Shown one piece after another: positions 1-4,735 of a stretch of 5,673 nucleotides of DNA; the first letter of the stretch is position 1, and each line of letters opens with the position of its first letter. The DNA comes from Methanomicrobiales archaeon. Lineage in GTDB: Archaea; Halobacteriota; Methanomicrobia; Methanomicrobiales; JACTUA01. The notes beneath the pieces are model-generated. The model was not told the DNA's origin, made no database searches, and saw only the letters and a list, made by a program, of their open reading frames with translations. Both the position numbers and the translations under genes were made by a program. Location of the stretch: positions 1-5,673 of the forward strand of contig JAJRCP010000138.1 of the NCBI GenBank assembly GCA_028678885.1, given 5' to 3'.

Positions 1-2
1 CA

Positions 3-200
3 AAAGCGGTTGAAGCCTCCCAATATGCGGATGATGCATATAATCTCTCTACCGCCATGAAGACAGACATTGGGGAGGGAGGTTTTGGCCTCCCCGGTAT
101 CAATCCCCTGTTCCTTGCACTCGGAATCAGCGTCATTGTGATGGGAGTCGTCGGCTATTTCGCATACCGTAAGTTCTTCCACTGGGATGAACAGGGATAA
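3..200 (+). CDS. C-terminal end of a membrane-anchored protein (5' truncated by window edge)
   Basis: An open frame enters from the left edge and ends at a TAA (198-200), giving the last 65 residues. The first ~33 residues are polar and Ala/Asp/Glu/Lys-rich with a Gly-rich stretch (GEGGFGLPG). They are followed by one strong hydrophobic segment, roughly residues 34-55 (from NPLFLALG to VVGYFAY), and a short tail RKFFHWDEQG. A single C-terminal helix followed immediately by Arg-Lys suggests a protein whose bulk lies outside the cell and is anchored by its C-terminus, as in many archaeal surface or CARDB/S-layer-like proteins. That class is inferred from topology alone; no diagnostic domain is inside the window, so the function is unknown. 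A multi-pass membrane protein ending in its last helix is equally possible. The codons and composition look like the other genes here, in contrast to the AT-rich DNA that follows. U-rich tracts and a hairpin just downstream fit transcription ending here. Confidence 0.7.
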   Translation, partial: KAVEASQYADDAYNLSTAMKTDIGEGGFGLPGINPLFLALGISVIVMGVVGYFAYRKFFHWDEQG

Positions 201-206
201 ATCAAC

Positions 207-233
207 TTTTTAAAAATATTCGGGATATTTTTT
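207..233 (+). terminator. Probable archaeal terminator: T-tracts flanking an AT hairpin
   Basis: Beginning seven bases after the stop of the left-edge gene are a T5 run (207-211), a perfect 8-bp inverted repeat (aaaaatat at 212-219, atattttt at 225-232; loop TCGGG) and a T6 run ending at 233. Archaeal RNA polymerase terminates mainly on U-tracts, so two runs placed right after the stop make this a reasonable terminator. The all-A/T stem is weak, so the U-tracts are the stronger evidence. Confidence 0.5.
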
Positions 234-626
234 ATAATACCCATTGCACATCTTTTATTCTCAATCGTAGAGGATTTGGTGCAAGAAGGTACCTTTCGGT
301 CACCAATCGTTTTGTCAGAAAATGTTCTCCCTAGATTAATAAGAGTCTCATTGTGAAGCATTGATAAACTCCATTCTATGTAAAACAACTGGAAAAACTC
401 GAATCAAGATTTGAAAAATGGAAATTATGTTTATCTTCCAAATCGAAAATAAAGGAATTTCAATCATATGATCTGTAACTCGATGCAACTCCTGAATATT
501 TCAGACCGGAAACCATACCAAACTGTATAGTACATACACAAAATACGGGTGATCAATACATTGTACATATACGCAGTGACCGTGTAAATAACGATAAAAT
601 TCTTGAGCTTTGCAACTGAGAGAAAA

Positions 627-643
627 TGCGTACGAAGTACGCA
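627..643. repeat. Small perfect hairpin (7-bp stem, GAA loop)
   Basis: The sequence tgcgtac (627-633) and gtacgca (637-643) are perfect reverse complements around a 3-base GAA loop. The stem is mixed GC/AT and stands at the right edge of the AT-rich stretch. It is not followed by a T-run, so it does not look like a terminator. It could be part of a structured RNA, an inverted-repeat protein site or chance. Confidence 0.4.
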
Positions 644-668
644 GTACAAGAACCAGTAACAGTGCTAT

Positions 669-852
669 GAAATGGCAAGAAATACAGCAGCTTTCACCAA
701 TTAGCTAGCCATCTCTCTCAGTGTGAGGAGCACCATTTCTACAAAGAGAACGGAATTAAGGGAGCTCCATTTCATCGATTGCCTACAGCCCTGGTGAAGA
801 GGGTGGTATCTGAGGCCATCGGAAAATATTAACGCATCTCACCTTGAAATGG
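669..852. repeat. Four copies of the heptamer GAAATGG/CCATTTC, two in each orientation
   Basis: The word GAAATGG reads forward at 669-675 and 846-852 and inverted (CCATTTC) at 733-739 and 767-773. The first and third copies extend to a perfect 9-bp inverted pair, ATGAAATGG at 667-675 against CCATTTCAT at 767-775. Four copies of a 7-mer in under 200 bp is more than chance would give in random sequence of this composition, though this word was picked after looking. No family is recognised. The pairing could fold an RNA or mark remains of a repeat element. Confidence 0.35.
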
Positions 853-894
853 ATTTCTAATCTCCATCCTCCCACCTAACACCGTATGGGGGAT

Positions 895-2640
895 CTAGTA
901 GACAGATGTAAAACAAGTTGCAGGATTTGTCTCCAGGGACACAAGAGGTGATATCCCATATGATACCGTATCTCGGAACGGCTCTGCCGTTAGGTTAGTG
1001 ATACGAATAAACACATCAAAATTCATACTTCCGAGCTTTCCATCCCTCAGGAAATAGTACTCTAGCAGTCGGTTCTCATTGTCATAATACGAGAACCAAT
1101 AATTGATCCTGTAGGTCCGCTTTGCAAATCCAGGAATTGAATCATAACTATCTGCATCATAGGTGATGATGAGATCGACATCCATAGACGCTAGGGTATC
1201 CCTAGGGAGCAGACGACCAAAATACTGGATCTTTTTTGCGGCCTCCCCACGGTAGTACCAGGGCAGAGGCCAGTAGGTATCAGAAGAAATTGCCACAGAA
1301 TCGGAGGCGTCAATCAGAGCCATCACAGTACGGAGTTCTTCGGAATTCTGGACCTGAACAATAGGTTCGCTCACATCAGCCGAAACAAATGCCACATGCC
1401 ACAGAACAAGGATGAGAAAGATAGAAGAAATGACTGCAAACGCCGCTTTTCGTGAGGTCATCAGGTAAGTCGCCACAAAGATCATGGGAAGGAGCTGGTG
1501 GACGATCAACCAAGGAACCTTTTCTCCGATGTACGCATAGATCGTGAGGGTGGCAAGCATCCAGATAATGGAGAACCGAATGAACTCTTCCTTCCGGTTC
1601 CCCACCATCCGTTTCTCTTTTCCTCTGACCTTCTCCACGATTTGAGCAAAAGTGGGTTCCTCTTTCTTTTTCCAGATGCGGTCAAGAATGCAAGATCCGG
1701 AGGATTTCTTCATGGTGAACTGAAGAGTTCCTAGGATTGCGAGAGCGAAGATAGGAAGCTCGTAGAGGATGAGGAGAATAGTGTAGAAAAACCAGGGACC
1801 ACAGATCCGGCACTGTGTGTGCATTGCAGTCCAGTGTTCTACTGCTTGATACCATCCGGTCTGATTTATGGCTGAGAGAATGCCATTCTTCGCGATAAAT
1901 CCGGGATTCAGGACCTGCCCCAGAATCACCTCGGGATGAGCTCCAAAGGAAGAGTAGAAAAGGACCATGGAACCTGCAAAGATGAGAAAAGCAAGAATTG
2001 CGTCTCTCTTCCAGGAACGGGGAAGGGAGATTTTTCCTGACCAGAGGAGATAGACTCCATAGACAAGGAAAATGAGAAGGAGGAGGGGCATATCCTCCTT
2101 CAGGGTCATCCCGAGCCCCGCAGATAGCCCTGCCAAGGCCGCATACCAAAGCTTTCCGCTCCGGTGATAATAGAGAAGGGCGACCAGGAGGAGGAGGGTG
2201 AATGCCAGCTGGAAGATGTCCTGACGGAGGAACCGGGAGAAATAAACCATCTCGGGAGATATAGCGATAAACAGCGCTGCAACAAGGGTCTGACGCTGAT
2301 CGAGATAGCCAAGGCGATAGATCGCATACACCATCGGGATCAGGGCGACCCCGAACAACGCCGGAAGGATGCGGCCAACCGGATCTGAAGCCCCCAAGAT
2401 AGCAAACATCCCTGCGGTTACATAGTAGAGAAAGGGCCCGTGGTATGAAGGATCGTAGACATAGATTCCATCGGTTAGCAACCGGTAGGAAAACCAGGCA
2501 TGAACCGCCTCATCATGATGAAATAGCTTGAGGTCCAGAGCCCATAGTCGAACCAACAGAGCAACAACAAAGATGAGTAGAAACAGGGTTTGAAAGGAGA
2601 GTTTGGAATGAATCCAGGCGATAATTTCAGCGGCCTTCAC
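895..2640 (-). CDS. Agl23-like (TIGR03663-type) multi-pass membrane glycosyltransferase
   Basis: This encodes a 581-residue polytopic protein resembling the TIGR03663/PMT-like glycosyltransferase group named after flippase-activity-associated Agl23, linked to archaeal surface N-glycosylation. Such proteins use lipid-phosphate-linked sugars at the outer face of the membrane; the exact sugar and acceptor cannot be told. Counting from the chosen GTG, about 12 hydrophobic segments occupy residues 14-421. The first extracytoplasmic loop has the acidic HDEA motif (D43, E44), the likely catalytic or metal-binding position in GT-C enzymes, followed by DPSYHGP (63-69). SPEMVYFSRFLRQD (128-141), TLKED (179-183), EKVPW (373-377) and WPLPWYYRG (457-465) look like family motifs. 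Residues 422-581 form a soluble C-terminal domain; the last ~40 residues may be an extension. An upstream in-frame TTG at 2677-2679 would add 13 residues inside rpsJ. GTG at 2638-2640 is preferred because AGGTGG sits 4 bases before it. The gene follows rpsJ after a 10-base gap, so it is probably cotranscribed with tuf-rpsJ. Confidence 0.85.
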   Translation of the reverse strand: MKAAEIIAWIHSKLSFQTLFLLIFVVALLVRLWALDLKLFHHDEAVHAWFSYRLLTDGIYVYDPSYHGPFLYYVTAGMFAILGASDPVGRILPALFGVALIPMVYAIYRLGYLDQRQTLVAALFIAISPEMVYFSRFLRQDIFQLAFTLLLLVALLYYHRSGKLWYAALAGLSAGLGMTLKEDMPLLLLIFLVYGVYLLWSGKISLPRSWKRDAILAFLIFAGSMVLFYSSFGAHPEVILGQVLNPGFIAKNGILSAINQTGWYQAVEHWTAMHTQCRICGPWFFYTILLILYELPIFALAILGTLQFTMKKSSGSCILDRIWKKKEEPTFAQIVEKVRGKEKRMVGNRKEEFIRFSIIWMLATLTIYAYIGEKVPWLIVHQLLPMIFVATYLMTSRKAAFAVISSIFLILVLWHVAFVSADVSEPIVQVQNSEELRTVMALIDASDSVAISSDTYWPLPWYYRGEAAKKIQYFGRLLPRDTLASMDVDLIITYDADSYDSIPGFAKRTYRINYWFSYYDNENRLLEYYFLRDGKLGSMNFDVFIRITNLTAEPFRDTVSYGISPLVSLETNPATCFTSVY

Positions 2641-2644
2641 GCCG

Positions 2645-2650
2645 CCACCT
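2645..2650 (-). promoter_or_regulatory. Ribosome binding site deciding the GTG start of the glycosyltransferase gene
   Basis: On the minus strand AGGTGG follows the rpsJ stop TGA (2651-2653) directly and ends 4 bases before the GTG at 2638-2640. AGGTG matches the archaeal anti-Shine-Dalgarno (CACCU core). The position right after the upstream stop suggests translational coupling by reinitiation. It argues against the longer TTG start at 2679. Confidence 0.7.
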
Positions 2651-2959
2651 TCAGCTCTCCAGGACGATCTCAATACCAATGTCCTTGGGAACCTGAATTC
2701 GCATTAACTGACGCAATGCCCGTTCATCTGCATCAATATCTATCAACCGCTTGTGCACACGCATCTGCCATCGATCCCAAGTTGCGGTGCCTTCACCATC
2801 AGGACTTTTCCTTACCGGGACGATTAGGCGTTGCGTGGGAAGGGGAATAGGACCTGCCAGATTCACGCCTGTTCGCTCTGCGATCTCTTTGATTCGGTTA
2901 CACACCGTCTCCACCTTGACGCAATCTGTGCCTGTTAGGCGTATTCTGGCTTTTTGCAT
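2651..2959 (-). CDS. rpsJ: 30S ribosomal protein S10 (uS10), archaeal type
   Basis: This encodes ribosomal protein uS10, which sits in the head of the small ribosomal subunit. At 102 residues it is full length for archaeal S10. Diagnostic blocks are MQKARIRLTG (1-10, first beta strand), the loop GPIPLPTQ (36-43), WDRWQMRVHKRLIDI (61-75), which carries the conserved Arg-His-Lys-Arg segment, and ADERALRQLMRIQVPKDIGI (77-96) near the C-terminal strand. The ATG start is preceded by GGTGAT, 2 bases before it. The gene lies 18 bases downstream of tuf, the usual archaeal order, and 10 bases upstream of the glycosyltransferase start, so it is probably read from the tuf promoter. Nothing looks truncated or frameshifted. 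Confidence 0.97.
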   Translation of the reverse strand: MQKARIRLTGTDCVKVETVCNRIKEIAERTGVNLAGPIPLPTQRLIVPVRKSPDGEGTATWDRWQMRVHKRLIDIDADERALRQLMRIQVPKDIGIEIVLES

Positions 2960-2961
2960 AA

Positions 2962-2967
2962 ATCACC
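2962..2967 (-). promoter_or_regulatory. Ribosome binding site of rpsJ
   Basis: GGTGAT on the minus strand lies 2 bases before the rpsJ ATG within the 18-base tuf-rpsJ gap. It matches the 3' part of the archaeal Shine-Dalgarno (GGAGGTGAT). The rest of the gap is A/T-rich, including TATTATTTTTG with a T5 run. That run could allow some termination after tuf, but readthrough is expected for an essential ribosomal gene. Confidence 0.6.
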
Positions 2968-2977
2968 AAAAATAATA

Positions 2978-4255
2978 TTATCTCAGCTGCTTCTGGACCA
3001 GATCGATACACATACCCGCAGCGATGGTTGAACCCATATCACGGATGGCAAAGCGACCCAGCTGGGGAATCTCTTTTACCCTTTCTATGACTAGCGGTCG
3101 GGAGGGCCGGATAGTGACAATCGCCGCGTCACCGGTCTTCAGGAAGGTGGGATTCTCTTCCTTAACCTGCCCGGTACGGGGGTCGAGCTTCTTTTTGAGC
3201 TCAGTAAAGGTGCAGGCAACCTGTGCCGTGTGGCAATGGAAGACCGGGGTATATCCCACGGTTATCGCACTCGGATGCTGAAGGATCACGATCTGGGCGG
3301 TGAACTCATCTGCGACGGCAGGAGGTTTGTCTGCAGGTCCAGCCACATCTCCGCGCCTGATATCATTCTTCGCGATGCCACGAACGTTAAATCCGACATT
3401 ATCACCTGGGACAGCCTCAGGGATTTCTTCGTGGTGCATCTCGATAGACTTGACCTCCCCGAACTTATTGGCGGGCATGAAAGAAACATTCATTCCCTTC
3501 TTCATCACGCCCGTTTCAACACGACCGACAGGAACCGTTCCGATACCGCTGATGGTGTAGACATCCTGAATGGGGAGACGAAGAGGAAGTGCAGTTGGTT
3601 TCTCGGGTTCTTTCAGAGTGTCGAAGGCTTCAAGAATGGTAGGACCGTTATACCAGGTCATATTTTTACTCTTGTCCTTGACATTGTCCCCAAGAAATGC
3701 ACTGGTGGGAATGAAGAGCATGCCTTCGGGTTTATAGGCCACCATCTTCAGGAGGTCGGAGATGTTCTTCTTTGCCTCTTCGAACTTCTTCTGATCATAT
3801 TTCACCATGTCCATCTTGTTGACAGAGATGATCAGCTGGTTGATGCCTAAAGTGCGTGCGAGAAATACGTGCTCTTTCGTCTGCTCCTGAACGCCTTCGG
3901 AAGCGGAGACCACGAGCACCGCGGCATCTGCCTGAGAGGCACCGGTGATCATATTCTTCACGAAGTCACGGTGTCCGGGGCAGTCGACAATGGTGAAATA
4001 ATACTTTGGTGTGTCGAACCGCTTGTGAGCGATATCGATGGTGATACCGCGTTCACGCTCTTCTTTTAGGTTATCCATCACCCATGCAAACTCAAAGGAG
4101 CCCTTTCCCTTCGCCTCTGCTTCCTTCTTGTATGCTTCGATGACATGCTTGGGCACGAACCCGGTCTCAAACAGGAGTCGTCCTACCAGAGTGGACTTGC
4201 CGTGGTCGATATGCCCGATAATTGCCAGATTCATATGGGGCTTTGCTGCTGCCAT
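2978..4255 (-). CDS. tuf: Translation elongation factor 1-alpha (aEF1A, EF-Tu homologue)
   Basis: This cytoplasmic GTPase delivers aminoacyl-tRNA to the ribosomal A site. It has 425 residues, full length for archaeal EF-1A. All GTPase motifs are present: G1 P-loop GHIDHGKST (14-22), switch I RGITID with T72 (69-74), G3 DCPGH (91-95), G4 NKMD (146-149) and G5 TSA (184-186). The insert at about 40-65 (KKEAEAKGKGSFEFAWVMD) marks the archaeal/eukaryotic EF1A form rather than bacterial EF-Tu. Domain II begins near LPLRLPIQDVYTISGIGTVP (224-242) with VGRVETG (243-249); domain III covers about 316-423, with AQIVILQHPSAI and the C-terminal RFAIRDMGSTIAAG (401-414). The ATG start has a strong GGAGGA site 5 bases before it. 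It is the first gene of a leftward unit with rpsJ and the glycosyltransferase gene, and a probable TATA box lies about 80 bases upstream. rpsL, rpsG and fusA, which often precede it in archaea, are not immediately upstream. Confidence 0.98.
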   Translation of the reverse strand: MAAAKPHMNLAIIGHIDHGKSTLVGRLLFETGFVPKHVIEAYKKEAEAKGKGSFEFAWVMDNLKEERERGITIDIAHKRFDTPKYYFTIVDCPGHRDFVKNMITGASQADAAVLVVSASEGVQEQTKEHVFLARTLGINQLIISVNKMDMVKYDQKKFEEAKKNISDLLKMVAYKPEGMLFIPTSAFLGDNVKDKSKNMTWYNGPTILEAFDTLKEPEKPTALPLRLPIQDVYTISGIGTVPVGRVETGVMKKGMNVSFMPANKFGEVKSIEMHHEEIPEAVPGDNVGFNVRGIAKNDIRRGDVAGPADKPPAVADEFTAQIVILQHPSAITVGYTPVFHCHTAQVACTFTELKKKLDPRTGQVKEENPTFLKTGDAAIVTIRPSRPLVIERVKEIPQLGRFAIRDMGSTIAAGMCIDLVQKQLR

Positions 4256-4260
4256 TCAGA

Positions 4261-4266
4261 TCCTCC
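4261..4266 (-). promoter_or_regulatory. Ribosome binding site of tuf
   Basis: GGAGGA on the minus strand ends 5 bases before the tuf ATG (4253-4255). It is the strongest Shine-Dalgarno in the window, as expected for a very highly expressed protein, and fixes the start. Confidence 0.8.
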
Positions 4267-4288
4267 AATCAAACGTCGGACTGCACTA

Positions 4289-4298
4289 GGATCGATCC
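4289..4298. repeat. 10-bp perfect palindrome in the tuf leader
   Basis: GGATCGATCC is a perfect palindrome located about 12-20 bases downstream of the predicted tuf transcription start and well before the ribosome binding site. It could be a dimeric regulator site or be chance. There is no loop, so it is not a good RNA hairpin by itself. Confidence 0.3.
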
Positions 4299-4332
4299 GA
4301 CTGATGCGAGTGTTATATATTGGAAACGCATC

Positions 4333-4346
4333 TATATAAATTCTGC
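4333..4346 (-). promoter_or_regulatory. Probable tuf promoter (TATA box with BRE-like flank)
   Basis: On the minus strand GCAGAA runs straight into TTTATATA (TATA at 4333-4340, BRE-like purines at 4341-4346). This is close to the archaeal consensus. Initiation would be expected 22-27 bases further left, near 4308-4312, giving a leader of about 55 nt that includes the Shine-Dalgarno site. A second TATA-like stretch, ATATATAAC at 4312-4320 on the minus strand, could act as an alternative nearer start, with initiation near 4290. Because TATATA is nearly symmetrical, the same box could also be used rightward for the gene at 4433, though its flank is a poorer BRE in that direction. Confidence 0.65.
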
Positions 4347-4432
4347 CAAATGAGCGATGCATTTTTCATTTCTTCCTTTTTACAGAAGAATCGGCACCCT
4401 CATATTCCTATTCCGCCCCATACTGCGTGGAC

Positions 4433-4735
4433 ATGAAAACACTTCCGTTTCACCAGGATGAAAAGAAGCAGCACGTCTCTGTTGATTGTGCCGATGGGCA
4501 GCTCTCCGTATATCGTTACTGTGCCTTCTGCGTCCATTGCACGGGGGTACGGGTCGGAAACCGGGTCATTCCTTCTCCCCAGAAACAGGCAATGACAGAC
4601 ATCCGCATCGGAGGATCGGGTGATGAGGTACTATTACAGGCAGCTATGATGTTCAACACGTTTGTCAGGGACGGTTCTGCCATCGAATGCGACGACGATG
4701 CTAACCAAGGGTTTGCATCCCTGTACTACCACTGA
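4433..4735 (+). CDS. Unrecognised 100-residue protein with a CxxCxxC motif
   Basis: I do not recognise this family. The ATG at 4433 gives 100 residues; an in-frame GTG at 4427 would add two. No good Shine-Dalgarno precedes either start (only a weak GTGG). It is probably real: codon use is like the neighbouring genes, the frame continues to 4733, and it does not lie opposite a gene except at its very end. Five cysteines stand at 19, 30, 33, 36 and 86. C30-x2-C33-x2-C36, within YRYCAFCVHCTG, with C19 ahead of it makes a plausible Fe-S or zinc site. The middle has basic and Gly-rich segments (VRVGNRVIPSPQ; IRIGGSGDE) and then a likely amphipathic helix (VLLQAAMMFNTFV). There is no signal peptide or membrane helix, so a soluble cytoplasmic protein is expected. 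It reads away from tuf and its last 35 bases overlap the 3' end of the sulfite-reductase-like gene on the other strand. A metal or redox role is inference from the cysteines alone. Confidence 0.65.
   Translation: MKTLPFHQDEKKQHVSVDCADGQLSVYRYCAFCVHCTGVRVGNRVIPSPQKQAMTDIRIGGSGDEVLLQAAMMFNTFVRDGSAIECDDDANQGFASLYYH

Larger units (their letters stand above)
201..894. other. Long gene-free region with no convincing ORF, AT-rich in its left two thirds
   Basis: This is about 690 bp between the left-edge gene (+) and the 3' end of the glycosyltransferase gene (-), so it lies between two gene ends and needs no promoter for either. The part up to about 600 is strongly A/T-rich and full of stops in all frames; the part from about 600 to 894 is nearer the genomic composition. 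I see no tRNA, rRNA, CRISPR or intact transposase. The open frames on the minus strand here (155-388 and 464-649) would start with TTG, lack a Shine-Dalgarno site and resemble nothing I know. The region does hold a U-tract/hairpin at 207-233, a 7-bp hairpin at 627-643, a cluster of GAAATGG heptamers at 669-852 and a coding-like fragment at 671-832. It may be a decayed gene or an insertion scar, or it may contain an untranslated RNA; the sequence alone does not decide. Confidence 0.6.

Noticed and set aside
155..388. 77-codon minus-strand frame
   Set aside because: It would start with TTG, has no ribosome binding site, overlaps the end of the left-edge gene and the terminator-like T-tracts, and its product resembles no known protein.
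530..570. Two similar tacatac/tacatat words (gtacatac near 530 and gtacatat near 563)
   Set aside because: There are only two short copies in AT-rich DNA and no further units, so this is not a repeat array or CRISPR.
464..649. 61-codon minus-strand frame
   Set aside because: It starts with TTG in AT-rich DNA, the product is biased to Tyr/Ile/Leu/Val as expected from composition alone, and no Shine-Dalgarno is present.
617..670. In-frame TGA codons (617 and 668) in the remnant-like frame, considered as selenocysteine
   Set aside because: There is no recognisable selenoprotein context or SECIS-like structure and the peptides around them do not match a known family; decay or chance is simpler.
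895..897. TAG stop of the glycosyltransferase gene, considered as a pyrrolysine codon
   Set aside because: Reading through would add residues from non-coding DNA, and pyrrolysine use is confined to methylamine methyltransferases and few others; nothing here suggests it.
1682..2149. 155-codon minus-strand frame inside the glycosyltransferase gene
   Set aside because: It is an out-of-frame shadow of the glycosyltransferase coding sequence with low-complexity Ser/Arg/Pro content and no start signal.
3230..3850. 206-codon open frame on the plus strand opposite tuf
   Set aside because: It lies wholly antisense to a clearly conserved EF-1A gene, has no recognisable domain, and long antisense frames are common opposite genes with strong codon bias.
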